Source: Paenibacillus sp. AN1007 (GTDB taxonomy: Bacteria > Bacillota > Bacilli > Paenibacillales > Paenibacillaceae). From it: a stretch of DNA of 64,000 nucleotides. Shown here one piece after another: positions 7,906-16,354 of this stretch. Made by a program: the position numbers and the translations under genes. The stretch lies in the NCBI RefSeq assembly GCF_040702995.1, contig NZ_CP159992.1:506501-570500 (forward strand), read 5' to 3'. The notes below the pieces were generated by a model. It had not been told where the DNA came from and did not search any database. It worked only from the letters and a program-made list of their open reading frames with translations. Each line of letters opens with the position of its first letter. Within the stretch, counting starts at the first letter, position 1.

Positions 7906-9126
7906 ATGGATCTGAAGCTTTTATGGAAGCAGCGTCGGACAGGTTTCTGGAATGGAATTCTTCCTTATCTGGGCTATGTCATCCAGAGCGGTGTAGCAAT
8001 GGTCTTTTTATTTCTGGTGATTGCTTTCTCTGCCTGGTATACATCGTTTGTACAGAATATTCCTGCGGGATTTCCAATACGCTGGATTGTTTTGCTGCTG
8101 CTGGCTCCGCTTGTACTGCTCAGCAGTTACCGTACATATCTGCTTCCGGCAGATATTGTCTTCCTGCGGCCGCAGGAGTACCGGATGCAGGAATATTTGA
8201 AGAACAGTTTTGTTCGTGGCGTTATTTATAAGATGCTGGGGCTGCAGCTTGTGTTTCTTACGTTATGGCCGCTCTATGTAAGAGCAGATGCAGACGCCAA
8301 ACCGCTGGGCTTGTCCATTCTGTTTCTGCTGTTATGGAAAATCCTGTCCAGTTATGGAGCATGGCAGGAACTGAGAATGGTTCAAGCTGGAGCATCCAAA
8401 GGATACCGGGTGCTTCGCTGGGCGCTGGCTGTGCTTGCTGTGGCAGCCTGGCTGTGGCAGCCTCCGCTCCGTAGTCTCGTATTCCTTTTGCTTCTTGCCG
8501 CTGTTTATATTGCTGCGCTGCGTGTACCCGTTAAACATCGGGTTGCCTGGGAGCGTCTGATTCAGGTGGAGCAGACGCAGGCGGGCAGAGTGATGCGAAC
8601 TTTAGGCTGGTTTGTAGACGTGCCATCGTCTGGACAGAAGGTGAGCTCCCGCCGCTGGCTCAGCAAATGGGGGAATGCTCTTCCATGGAATGCGGGGCAG
8701 GCATACCGATATCTTATGACCAAAACATTCATTCGTACGGAAGTATTCACTATTGTCATGCGCCTGATCATTCTTGGTATGCTGTTATCCTGGTGGACCG
8801 CAGGCAGTTACTTTGGAATCGGAGTATATCTGTTCTTCCTGCTGCTTACAGGCGTTCAGCTCGGGGTGCTGCGGCGAAGTCATAGTGATTCCTTCTGGAT
8901 CATGATCTACCCCATTTCAGCTGAGAGCCGACGGACACAGGTGCTCGGTTTCATTTTCCAGCTGCACGCCATAACCGCACTGCTCATGTGGCTGCCGATG
9001 CTTGCTGCAGGGATGGAGGGACTTGGCATATCAGGCATTGCGCTTGGACTCGGTATACTTGTCATCGCGCTGATGCGTCGTTCACAGGGAAGTAAATGGA
9101 TTAAAGAAGAGGAAGAAGATGAATAA
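7906..9126 (+). CDS. ecsB: ABC transporter permease EcsB
   Basis: 406 residues, close to the family length. It starts MDLKLLWKQRRTGFWNGILP, has paired hydrophobic segments at about 20-45 and 60-80, a block of helices at about 110-200, then further pairs at about 290-345 and 350-385, and ends in an acidic tail (EEEEDE). This is the membrane partner of the ATPase upstream. A cytoplasmic loop around residues 210-270 carries basic residues. It ends 75 bp before a strong terminator. The substrate is not established from sequence. Confidence 0.85.
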   Translation: MDLKLLWKQRRTGFWNGILPYLGYVIQSGVAMVFLFLVIAFSAWYTSFVQNIPAGFPIRWIVLLLLAPLVLLSSYRTYLLPADIVFLRPQEYRMQEYLKNSFVRGVIYKMLGLQLVFLTLWPLYVRADADAKPLGLSILFLLLWKILSSYGAWQELRMVQAGASKGYRVLRWALAVLAVAAWLWQPPLRSLVFLLLLAAVYIAALRVPVKHRVAWERLIQVEQTQAGRVMRTLGWFVDVPSSGQKVSSRRWLSKWGNALPWNAGQAYRYLMTKTFIRTEVFTIVMRLIILGMLLSWWTAGSYFGIGVYLFFLLLTGVQLGVLRRSHSDSFWIMIYPISAESRRTQVLGFIFQLHAITALLMWLPMLAAGMEGLGISGIALGLGILVIALMRRSQGSKWIKEEEEDE

Positions 9127-9200
9127 AACAAGTTATTCCATTCCTCCACAAATGAGCTAAATGATATCGGTGAAGAATATAACATCTATATGTTCAAGGT

Positions 9201-9240
9201 GGAACAAAGCAGAAGTACATGCTGCTTTGTTCCTTTTTGT
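9201..9240 (+). terminator. Rho-independent terminator of ecsAB
   Basis: GGAACAAAGCAG (9201-9212), a 9-nt loop, CTGCTTTGTTCC (9222-9233): a perfect 12-bp stem followed by TTTTTGTTTTTTT. Confidence 0.9.
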
Positions 9241-9364
9241 TTTTTTCCGTCCTCTCTTCCTCCTTCTATATCCGCTACCTAATGATGACTATTTTACTTT
9301 TATGCTGGTTTTTCTTCCAGAAGTCTGATTATGTTAATATGTGGTAATGAAAAGGAGGTATAAA

Positions 9365-9862
9365 ATGAAAAGAATTGCTCTAATGTTTTTTTTAATATTT
9401 GTTCTAATGGGGTGTTCAAATCATGAGGAAATACCAAATGAAAATAAACGTTTGAAAGAAGAATCGGAGAGCAGTCTTAAGAAAATGAACGAAGAAAATC
9501 GAGAACAGGCGTTAAGGGAGTCATTAAACCTGACGTTTAAACTTCTCTCAGCCATGGGTGATAAAGATTACGATTTTATAGAATCAAATTCCTCTACTAG
9601 TGTAAAAGTATCTCGTGAACAGAACATGATTATTGTGAATAACGGAGAGAATTTTTACGAAGTGGCTCTTCAAAGCAAAATGGAACTGGGAGATTTGGAA
9701 TTCAGGGGATATGAATTAAAGGATGCGAAACACCTTAAGTTAATGATGGCTGTAATGTTTAATCAAGATATTAAAGGTTCGGAAGGTCACGCTGCATTAT
9801 ATTTTGATTATATCCGTTCAGATGATGACCGTTGGCTTTTAGACGGATTCCTCACAAATTAA
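9365..9862 (+). CDS. Hypothetical lipoprotein
   Basis: 165 residues. The signal peptide MKRIALMFFLIFVLMGC has a basic start, a Phe/Leu-rich core and lipobox LMGC, so Cys17 should be lipidated and the protein anchored outside the membrane. A charged Glu/Asn/Lys-rich linker follows (to about residue 45), then a mixed alpha/beta domain ending in a terminal block DDRWLLDGFLTN, which resembles the end of DUF4878- or NTF2-like stress lipoproteins without being diagnostic. ATG 9365 follows AAAGGAGGT by 6 nt. Base composition is clearly AT-richer than its neighbours, which hints at acquisition. Function unknown. Confidence 0.75.
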   Translation: MKRIALMFFLIFVLMGCSNHEEIPNENKRLKEESESSLKKMNEENREQALRESLNLTFKLLSAMGDKDYDFIESNSSTSVKVSREQNMIIVNNGENFYEVALQSKMELGDLEFRGYELKDAKHLKLMMAVMFNQDIKGSEGHAALYFDYIRSDDDRWLLDGFLTN

Positions 9863-9921
9863 AAAGGAGTGTTAAATGAGGGGGCTGTAGATTATTGTCT
9901 TATCCAATGGGTTTGATTAAA

Positions 9922-9970
9922 TTAAAAACAAGGCTCTCCCCAGCCATGATTATGACTTGTGGGACAGCCT
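9922..9970 (-). terminator. Rho-independent terminator after the YjcZ-like gene
   Basis: Read on the - strand, AGGCTGTCCC (9970-9961) pairs with GGGAGAGCCT (9940-9931) with one mismatch, followed by TTGTTTTTAA at 9930-9922. Confidence 0.7.
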
Positions 9971-10027
9971 CTTCGTTGTGCGTTGATGTAAACTCATGTT
10001 GTTATTTTTGCAGCGAACGAGGTTGTA

Positions 10028-10159
10028 TTAGTACAGGAATGATTTTGTGATGATGACCAGCAGGATGAACAGTACCAGAATGGCACCTGTGTTAGTGAAT
10101 CCTCCAAAGCCGCCGCATCCGTATCCGTATCCGCCTCTTGTATCTTCAACTTGGGACAT
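10028..10159 (-). CDS. YjcZ-family tiny sporulation membrane protein (43 residues)
   Basis: A 43-residue frame. It begins MSQVEDTRGGYGYGCGG, continues FGGFTNTGAILVLFILLVII and ends TKSFLY. The Gly/Tyr-rich head followed by one transmembrane helix with a LVLFILLVII core is the signature of the YjcZ/tiny-TM Bacillales sporulation family (TIGR01732). AAAGGGG lies 8 nt upstream of the ATG. About 50 bp upstream on the same strand is CATAATATA (10217-10209), matching the CATANNNTA -10 element of mother-cell sigma-K promoters. These proteins accumulate in the spore envelope; their exact role is unknown. The competing longer frame over the same DNA has no ribosome site and is a shadow. Confidence 0.8.
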   Translation of the reverse strand: MSQVEDTRGGYGYGCGGFGGFTNTGAILVLFILLVIITKSFLY

Positions 10160-10208
10160 GGGTCATACCCCTTTCGAGTGATGGTTTGGCACGCCCTTGC
10201 GTACATCG

Positions 10209-10217
10209 TATATTATG
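10209..10217 (-). promoter_or_regulatory. Candidate sigma-K-type -10 element for the YjcZ-like gene
   Basis: CATAATATA on the - strand fits CATANNNTA. It is embedded in an inverted repeat (GTACAT at 10201-10206 with ATGTAC at 10215-10220). The -35 AC dinucleotide is too weak a signal to test by eye. Confidence 0.35.
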
Positions 10218-10355
10218 TACCATGGGGGTAGGTTGATTGGGCCGCAGCCCGTTCGTCATGGTTTTGGGCACCTGTCCGGGGAGATGGTACTGATTCTGCC
10301 AAAGAAACGAAGCGATATATACGGCATGACGACTGGAGAACAATAAAAAGTTGAA

Positions 10356-10438
10356 AGAACCCTCTGGTACGACATAAGCTTCGCTATGTCCTCCAAAGGG
10401 TTCTGTTGTTAAAAACCTTATATCATATAAGGTTTTTT
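10356..10438. terminator. Double hairpin terminator between YjcZ-like gene and aminotransferase
   Basis: Hairpin 1 pairs AGAACCCT (10356-10363) with AGGGTTCT (10397-10404), with an inner GACATA/TATGTC stem. Hairpin 2 is AAAAACCTTATAT-CA-TATAAGGTTTTTTT (10411-10438). Read on the - strand it immediately follows the aminotransferase stop and its own T-run (complement of AAAAA) makes it a terminator for that gene. Confidence 0.75.
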
Positions 10439-10441
10439 TAT

Positions 10442-11740
10442 TTAAGTCGCTTGCAGATCCTGCACGCCGCGATAGATCGTATCGAACAGATCTTCCAGAC
10501 CGTTTTCTTCAATACAGGAGAAGGCAATCCGCAGATCGGATTCACCCAGCGCAATCGTACCTACGCCGTATTGGTGGAGCAGGTGACTGCGAAGTTCTTC
10601 CGCACTAACTTCCTTCAGCTTCAAGCACATGAAATAGCCGGAGTTGAACGGATAGTAATCCCATACATCTCCATACTTGCCGCTGTCGAGAATGGCTTTG
10701 ACTTTGTTGGCGCGGCCTTTCATAATTTCGAATTTCTCCAGCTTCTGTGCTTCGAACTCCGGTGCCTTCAGCGCATCCAGAACAAATGTCTGTGAAGGAT
10801 GTGGGCCGCTGGAGATCGTTGCACGAATGATGCCGAGTGTTTTTTGCTCCAAGGCATGCAGTACGGCAGCATCTTCATGTGCATACGTAATGAATCCAAC
10901 ACGGAAGCCCCATACGAATTCCTCTTTGGTCGCTCCGTCAATCTTCACCGTTAATACACGCGGATGAATATTGGCCAGTTTACCGAACAGAGACTCGTGA
11001 ATGGAATCTTCGAAGAACAGACCAAAGTATGCATCGTCCGTAACGGCAACGACATTCACACCAGCTTCTGCGGCTTGGCGAATAGCATCTACAATGGCAT
11101 CTGCTTCTGCAGCACCCGGTGTGTAACCCGTCGGGTTGTTCGGGAAGTTAAGCAGGACGATGGCTTTGCCTTTATCCTTCTGCGCAAGCAGTGCTTGAAG
11201 CAGGCCGCTGCTGTTAAAGTTCATTTGGTCATCAAACAATGGATAATGAACCAACTGGCCGTGTCGACGAATTCCGAAAGTCAGCTCGTAATTCTCCCAG
11301 TTTTTATCCGGATATATAACAGCGTCCCCTTGTTCAGCGAACAGATCGGCGACGATACTGAGTCCATGAGTCAATGCATTCGTTACAATCGGATTGCCGA
11401 ACGATTTGCCTTCCAGAGAAGGGGTTTCCTTCAGCATTTTATCTCTCCAAACGGTCCGCAGTTCAGGTTTGCCCGCAGGAGGCGCGTAAGGATACAGATC
11501 CTTCGGCTGGAATGCAGACAACTTCTCCTGAATCACAGGCAGATGCATCGGTACCCCGCCTTCCAGAGCAATACCAATCGTTGCATTGAAGGTCTTGGCT
11601 AGGCTTGCAGCTTCCGCAGATTGACTCAAAATACCTTCTTTAGGGAAATAAATTTCTTTGCCGAGTTGTGACAGCATGGAGTAGACGTGACTGCTGCCGG
11701 CCTGAATACTTTCGTTCAACTGTTCAGCCAGTGGATTCAT
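10442..11740 (-). CDS. Class I/II aminotransferase (PLP-dependent)
   Basis: 432 residues of fold-type I aminotransferase. Recognisable blocks are FPNNPTGYTPG near 193 (the NPTG substrate/PLP loop), VTDDAYFGLF near 230 (the Asp/Tyr that hold PLP) and KIDGATKEEFVWGFRVGF near 264, with the Schiff-base Lys in ATKE and the phosphate-binding Arg in FRVGF. It transfers an amino group between an amino acid and a 2-oxo acid; the substrate is unknown. ATG 11740 is preferred over ATG 11749 because GGAAGG abuts the latter. It is followed by a double terminator and stands alone. Confidence 0.8.
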   Translation of the reverse strand: MNPLAEQLNESIQAGSSHVYSMLSQLGKEIYFPKEGILSQSAEAASLAKTFNATIGIALEGGVPMHLPVIQEKLSAFQPKDLYPYAPPAGKPELRTVWRDKMLKETPSLEGKSFGNPIVTNALTHGLSIVADLFAEQGDAVIYPDKNWENYELTFGIRRHGQLVHYPLFDDQMNFNSSGLLQALLAQKDKGKAIVLLNFPNNPTGYTPGAAEADAIVDAIRQAAEAGVNVVAVTDDAYFGLFFEDSIHESLFGKLANIHPRVLTVKIDGATKEEFVWGFRVGFITYAHEDAAVLHALEQKTLGIIRATISSGPHPSQTFVLDALKAPEFEAQKLEKFEIMKGRANKVKAILDSGKYGDVWDYYPFNSGYFMCLKLKEVSAEELRSHLLHQYGVGTIALGESDLRIAFSCIEENGLEDLFDTIYRGVQDLQAT

Positions 11741-11907
11741 TCTTTTCATCCTTCCAAGTCATTGTGATTCAACTGCCTAATATTATAACACCTTGACATG
11801 GCCCCGTCACGGAAATTACGCATTATGACAGTTATATCACTTTACCGCGTTGCTTCACAGGGCAAAAACGCAGTATTTGCACGAATTCCAAGCCTGATCC
11901 GGCAGGT

Positions 11908-12525
11908 TTACTGCTGGTGGAACGGGCAGTATTTTTGCATCATTTCAACGGTTTCCTGATCCCGGCCTTCATTTCGTTTGTGAAGCTGACCACTGATATG
12001 GTCGAATCGTTCAGGGGTTAAATTTTGTCCAAACTTAAACTTGGCGCTGACTCGCTTCGGGACGATTCGCACGACAGCAACGGCTTTGAGCCGCCCGGTG
12101 TAGCGGGAGTCCTGTGCATCAATGGATACATAACCGCCTTGCGGCTGGAGTTTTTCCATAAATCGCTGCAGCACCCTGCCTTTCAGTTCGAGATCTTCTA
12201 CAGGCTCTGCCAGACCGGAAGCCATGACGCTTTTGAAAAAAGAGGTTGCAGGACAGGCCAGTTCAGGGTCGCTGAAAAAAGAAGGAATCAGCGAGTATTC
12301 CTCCGCTACGGTAAAGCTGACAGCCGAGTGCTGCTTGATTTGTTTCATTTTTTCTCCTGCCAAACTGCCGTGAAAGTAAAAACAGCCTTCCATATACACA
12401 AAATTCAGCGGTGTTACTCTCGGTTCCCCATCCGGGCTGACTGTTCCGAGAAATCCGAAGGAGCACTGATCTAGAAATGCAATCATTTCCTTCTCTTCTT
12501 CTATTGAAAATTCTTTGCGTCTCAT
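11908..12525 (-). CDS. Pyridoxamine 5'-phosphate oxidase family (FMN split-barrel) protein
   Basis: 205 residues. The split-barrel core is visible in LDQCSFGFLGTVSPDGEPRV near 18, TPLNFVYMEGCFYFHG near 38 and the SLAGEKMKQIKQHSAVSFTV block near 54. These match the Pyridox_ox_2 / NimA-like branch that binds FMN or a related flavin or heme and lacks the full PdxH substrate site. The C-terminal third (from 150) is charged and ends MQKYCPFHQQ. GGGGGAAATCAC precedes the ATG. It is divergent from a MocR regulator, an arrangement typical of regulator and target. Substrate unknown; true PdxH activity is doubtful. Confidence 0.75.
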   Translation of the reverse strand: MRRKEFSIEEEKEMIAFLDQCSFGFLGTVSPDGEPRVTPLNFVYMEGCFYFHGSLAGEKMKQIKQHSAVSFTVAEEYSLIPSFFSDPELACPATSFFKSVMASGLAEPVEDLELKGRVLQRFMEKLQPQGGYVSIDAQDSRYTGRLKAVAVVRIVPKRVSAKFKFGQNLTPERFDHISGQLHKRNEGRDQETVEMMQKYCPFHQQ

Positions 12526-12542
12526 GTGATTTCCCCCATTGT

Positions 12543-12586
12543 TTAGAAAGTGTTAGAACATATAAGAGTAAGTAAGGATTAGAACA
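12543..12586. promoter_or_regulatory. Direct repeats in the PNPOx/MocR divergent promoter region
   Basis: TTAGAACA occurs at 12553-12560 and 12579-12586, with a related TTAGAAA at 12543-12549. MocR/PdxR regulators are known to bind direct repeats in divergent promoters, so these are candidate operator half-sites for the adjacent regulator. Only the repeats are seen; binding is inference. Confidence 0.35.
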
Positions 12587-12743
12587 CGTCAGAAACTTCA
12601 GATGAAGTACTGTTTGTCATGGAGATAACCATAAAACATATATTGACAGCAAAATAGATCCAATTTAAATTCATTTTTATAGGCCAATTGTGGAGAGCGG
12701 TCAGTGAAAAGACAAAATAAAGGACAAAGAGAGAGGAGACCCC

Positions 12744-14201
12744 ATGGAATTGTGGCTGCCCCTTGAGTCATATGAGCTTCAATATCGCTACAAATATCAG
12801 GCCTTATATCACGCACTGCGTGATGCAATTCACGCGGGGACACTGGAGGCAGGAACAAGGCTGCCATCTACCCGTGCCTTGGCCAAACAGTATGATATGT
12901 CGCGTGGTTCAGCTGCCCAGGTCTACGATATGCTGCTTGCGGATGGGTATGTACATGCCTACCTCGGAAAAGGAACTTATGTTACAGAATCCATGTCCGC
13001 ACATCATAACGATCAAATCGAAGCCGAGCTGCACTTATCTGCCTGGGGCGAACGACTGTGTACATTAACGGCAGAACATAAACGTTCTTGTGAAGAGGTT
13101 CAATTGACGCATGAATCGGTTATCAATTTTCGGATGCAGCGCCTTCTGACAGAACATTTTCCTGCCGCCGAATGGAAAAGTGCGCTTGCCGCAGTCCACC
13201 GCAGCGGATGGCAGGAACAGGGCGGGGCCGCTGGTGATCCAGAGCTGCGGGAAGCAATCGCCTCGCATCTTCGCCGGACACGCGGTATTCAGGCAGATGC
13301 TGCCCAAATTGTGCTCTTCAGCGGATCGATACAAGGCATCACCCTGCTGTCCCAACTGCTCATTACCGAGGGAAGCCCGGTTGTTCTGGAGAATCCGGGT
13401 TATCAGGGAATCGTGCATGCCGTCAGAGCCTGCGGCGGTGAGGTGATACCAGCGGAAGTGGATGCCGGGGGCATTATTCCGCAGAATTGGCAGGCACAGG
13501 CGTTATTTGTCACCCCCACTCGTCAGTTTCCGACGGGAGCGGTGCTTGGGCTGGAACGAAGACGAGCGCTGCTGGCCTGGGCTTCAAAACAAAATGCCGT
13601 TATTGTTGAAGATGATTACGATAGTGAGTTTCGCTGGGGCGGTCGGCCAATTGAGCCATTGAAAGTGCTTGACCGGGAGCAGCGTGTCATCTACATCGGT
13701 TCTTTCTCCCAGACGATGCCGGCCTCGTTCCGGCTGGGTTATGCGGTACTGCCGCGCAGTCTGGTAGAACCGCTGCTTGCTGCCAAGGCTTTGTATGAAC
13801 CGGTGTCACCTGCGCTGCTGGAACAGCGTGCACTGGCCAGGTTTATGACGAGAGGGGGGTATATGCGTCATCTGCGCAGGTTAACCCGGCTGTATGGGGA
13901 ACGGCATGATTTCTTTGTGAAGGAGATGGAGCGATGGCTGCCGCAGGCGTTCACCATGCATCCAGGGGATGCCGGGCTGACCATCTACGCAGTCTGGAAC
14001 GGGGATCGGGAGAGTTATGTACGATTTACTGAACGGGTTCACGAACAGCGGGTATTGATCCGGGATGCAGCAAAGTACCGATTGACACCAGGGGATTCTG
14101 CCGTCTGTTTCGGGTTTGCTCACCTGGATAAAGAGGAGATCCGAGAAGGTATCCAGCGGATGCGAACGGCATGGGAGAAGTGTATATTTTCGTTTCGGTG
14201 A
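12744..14201 (+). CDS. MocR/PdxR family regulator (GntR HTH fused to aminotransferase-like domain)
   Basis: 485 residues, the standard MocR length. Residues 12-75 form a GntR winged helix (ALRDAIHAGTLEAGTRLPST, RALAKQYDMSRGSAAQVYDM, GKGTYV). Residues about 125-480 are a fold-type I aminotransferase domain with GDPELREAIASHL, SGSIQGI, NPGYQG, TPTRQFPTG, EDDYDSEF and the PLP-Lys region, here IGSFSQTMPASFRLGY. The Lys normally seen as SFSKTL/SKxxxP is Gln in SFSQTMPASFR. Loss of the Schiff-base Lys would preclude covalent PLP binding, a notable deviation. The gene diverges from a PNPOx-family gene across 218 bp with direct repeats. It probably controls that gene and itself. Confidence 0.85.
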   Translation: MELWLPLESYELQYRYKYQALYHALRDAIHAGTLEAGTRLPSTRALAKQYDMSRGSAAQVYDMLLADGYVHAYLGKGTYVTESMSAHHNDQIEAELHLSAWGERLCTLTAEHKRSCEEVQLTHESVINFRMQRLLTEHFPAAEWKSALAAVHRSGWQEQGGAAGDPELREAIASHLRRTRGIQADAAQIVLFSGSIQGITLLSQLLITEGSPVVLENPGYQGIVHAVRACGGEVIPAEVDAGGIIPQNWQAQALFVTPTRQFPTGAVLGLERRRALLAWASKQNAVIVEDDYDSEFRWGGRPIEPLKVLDREQRVIYIGSFSQTMPASFRLGYAVLPRSLVEPLLAAKALYEPVSPALLEQRALARFMTRGGYMRHLRRLTRLYGERHDFFVKEMERWLPQAFTMHPGDAGLTIYAVWNGDRESYVRFTERVHEQRVLIRDAAKYRLTPGDSAVCFGFAHLDKEEIREGIQRMRTAWEKCIFSFR

Positions 14202-14262
14202 ATTCCGCTGTATAATGGGATAAGTGTGTTAAAGAGATTAACTGTCAAGGGGGAGTGGCGAC

Positions 14263-15048
14263 ATGCTGCAGGCATCGCCATCATCATTTGTAATTTTGCC
14301 CGCTGTCGCCAAAATAGTCTGTGAACCGGGCTGGAAATGGCAGAAGCGGGAAAAACCGATGCAAAATTATGATTTATTTTACGTGTGGAGCGGTGAAGGC
14401 ACGGTTATTTTGAATGATCAGCCTTACGAGGTTGGCAAAGGAAGCTGTTTTCTGTTTCGTCCGGGAGATCACACCAGTGCAGCGCATAATAGGCAAAAAC
14501 CACTTGTGCTTACCTATATTCACTTTGATGTGGACGGGCCTGTGGTTGATGTTCCCCAGTCTTATCGCGAAGTGCAGGAGACGGTGGAATTCGAGCATTT
14601 GCTGGCACGGTATGTTCGGCTGTTTTTATCCGATGTGTATGGACGTGACGAAGAGAGCAAGCTGATTCTAAAGCAGCTGATGATTCATCTGCTCCGAGCG
14701 GATACGGAAGAGCCAGTTGAGAAAAAAGTAAGCAACCAGCTGTCCGACGTGATTCAGGAGATTGCGAATTATGTTCGGCAGCATCCCGGAATTACGCATC
14801 GCGTCGAAGATCTGGCGGCACGGGCCGGTCTGTCCCCGCGTTACTTTTCTATCAAGTTCAAAGAATTGATCGGATCATCCGTGCAGTCCTACATTATTCG
14901 TATGAGGATTGAACGGGCAGAACATCTGCTGGTACATACCGGCATGAACGTGACCGAAGTCGCGGATGCACTGGGGTATCGGGATATCTTTTTCTTCAGT
15001 CGTCAGTTCAAGCAGTACACGGGTAAAAGTCCGTCAGAGATTCGTTAA
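14263..15048 (+). CDS. AraC family transcriptional regulator
   Basis: 261 residues. An N-terminal cupin-type sensor (YDLFYVWSGEGTVILND, YEVGKGSCFLFRPGDHTSA) is followed by a linker and two C-terminal helix-turn-helices from about 165: RVEDLAARAGLSPRYFSIKF and NVTEVADALGYRDIFFFSRQ, ending FKQYTGKSPSEIR. This is the pattern of AraC regulators that sense sugars or other small molecules. ATG follows GGGGAG by 8 nt. It lies 62 bp after the MocR gene. No adjacent transporter or catabolic operon suggests its ligand. Confidence 0.85.
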   Translation: MLQASPSSFVILPAVAKIVCEPGWKWQKREKPMQNYDLFYVWSGEGTVILNDQPYEVGKGSCFLFRPGDHTSAAHNRQKPLVLTYIHFDVDGPVVDVPQSYREVQETVEFEHLLARYVRLFLSDVYGRDEESKLILKQLMIHLLRADTEEPVEKKVSNQLSDVIQEIANYVRQHPGITHRVEDLAARAGLSPRYFSIKFKELIGSSVQSYIIRMRIERAEHLLVHTGMNVTEVADALGYRDIFFFSRQFKQYTGKSPSEIR

Positions 15049-15151
15049 AGATGTATTAGGGAGTCTGATCCAACATCTCACAGGGTTTCAATGCCGGATG
15101 GCTGGGGTAAGTAACTAGCATTCCAGATGACCTGACAAGGAGGAGCGTGTG

Positions 15152-15271
15152 ATGATGAACGGAAAAAGACGGGTCCGCAGCCGCAGGAATTCCATCAAAG
15201 GATGCAGCATTTTTCGGAAACGTCTGCGCCGGTTGAAACCGGTGGAAGAACTGCAGGACGTATGGTTTTAA
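15152..15271 (+). CDS. Small basic protein, 39 residues, unknown
   Basis: The frame starts MMNGKRRVRSRRNSIKGCSI, continues FRKRLRRLKPVEE and ends LQDVWF. AAGGAGGAG at 15138-15146 precedes the paired ATG codons, a strong site. About a third of residues are Arg or Lys in the first 30, followed by an acidic/hydrophobic end. It may bind nucleic acid or be a spore-core peptide; I do not recognise a family. It is 100 bp downstream of the AraC gene, and a terminator lies 140 bp further on. Confidence 0.5.
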   Translation: MMNGKRRVRSRRNSIKGCSIFRKRLRRLKPVEELQDVWF

Positions 15272-15412
15272 CGTTTGGAGATATCGTTCTCTAACGGCTG
15301 ATGAACAAACGATTCAGGCGAAGTGAGGCTTCGCCATGCATGTATACATGAAATGATGTTTAGCGTAATGGTTCAGAATGGTAACCTTTCATATCATGAA
15401 TATTAGGGCATG

Positions 15413-15464
15413 AATAAAGAGGATGGCGTAACACCCGATTGAAGGTGTATGCCATCCTCTTTAT
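15413..15464. terminator. Bidirectional terminator before psd
   Basis: AATAAAGAGGATGGC (15413-15427) pairs with GCCATCCTCTTTATT (15450-15464), with an inner ACACC/GGTGT stem. It serves psd on the - strand (12 bp after its stop) and the small basic gene on the + strand. Confidence 0.85.
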
Positions 15465-15475
15465 TTGCTTATGAA

Positions 15476-16270
15476 TTATGAATGTTTGGGTTTGAGACGA
15501 CCAAGCAGGGCACCCATTTTAACGGAATCTCCGGGCTTCAAATCAGGAAGCGGTTCAAAGGTATCTGTTTGCATGAGCAGTACGACGGTAGAGCCGAATT
15601 CAAAATAGGCCAGATCATCTCCCTGAGCCCAGGCTTTGGTATCGACATCTGCATATTGAATGCTGCTGACGTTCATCGCACCTACTTTGACAACAGCCAC
15701 TTCACCATAATCGTGCTCAATATACGTAATGAGGCGCTCGTTCCGGCTGAGCACGGATTTCATATGTGTGAGTCCAAAATCATTCACGGGATAAACTTTA
15801 CCCTTGATATGTTCGCTTTCTATTCTGCGGCCGCTGACAGGCGCATGGATACGGTGATAGTCACGCGGGCTGAGGTAGAGTACGAATACATAACCATGCT
15901 TGTACTTCTCCAGATGCGGAGAGTGGTTTAATAATTCAGCGAGTGTATAATTTTGTCCCTTTACATTCAGAATCGTTCCTGCGGAGATCGGACCGGCTGC
16001 CGTGATTTTGGCGTCAACAGGGCTGATCAATGCATGTTCCGAAAGGTCCAGCGGGCGCATCCCGGGTTTTAATTTGCGAGTGAAGAAATCATTCAGGGAA
16101 CGATATTCTTTCCAGTCTTTCTCGGCTTCCTGTACAGGGATGTTGTAGGTCCGGACAAAATAAGGGATAAATGCTTTGCTTCCCCGGCTTTTGGAGAAAG
16201 CTCCCACGGTCCGGGAGATCCATTTGCGCGAAGAAAGCTCAGTCATTAATCGCAACAGCGTTTTTGCCAT
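15476..16270 (-). CDS. psd: Phosphatidylserine decarboxylase proenzyme
   Basis: 264 residues. Catalytic blocks are SPVDAKI near 85, LYLSPRDYHRIHAPVSG near 130 (the charge-relay His), VGAMNVSSI near 196 and YFEFGSTVVLL near 226. Family members cut themselves before the Ser of the (L/F)GST motif to form the pyruvoyl group of the alpha subunit; FGST is present. It converts phosphatidylserine to phosphatidylethanolamine at the membrane. ATG 16270 follows AAGGGGG, so the open frame upstream to 16339 is not used. The YheC/D gene lies 85 bp upstream on the same strand, so co-transcription is plausible. Confidence 0.9.
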   Translation of the reverse strand: MAKTLLRLMTELSSRKWISRTVGAFSKSRGSKAFIPYFVRTYNIPVQEAEKDWKEYRSLNDFFTRKLKPGMRPLDLSEHALISPVDAKITAAGPISAGTILNVKGQNYTLAELLNHSPHLEKYKHGYVFVLYLSPRDYHRIHAPVSGRRIESEHIKGKVYPVNDFGLTHMKSVLSRNERLITYIEHDYGEVAVVKVGAMNVSSIQYADVDTKAWAQGDDLAYFEFGSTVVLLMQTDTFEPLPDLKPGDSVKMGALLGRLKPKHS

Positions 16271-16354
16271 GAATATCCCCCTTAGGGTTAGTACAAACTT
16301 CAAGGCCGCAAAAGCGGCCATTCTGCATAATATTGACACAAATCACGAATGAAA

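Noticed and set aside
9994..10206. 70-residue - strand frame over the YjcZ-like gene
   Set aside because: Out of frame with the ribosome site; the 43-residue frame has the family pattern.
10406..11602. Long + strand open frames opposite the aminotransferase gene
   Set aside because: They lack ribosome sites and family motifs and lie fully antisense to a convincing aminotransferase; shadows.
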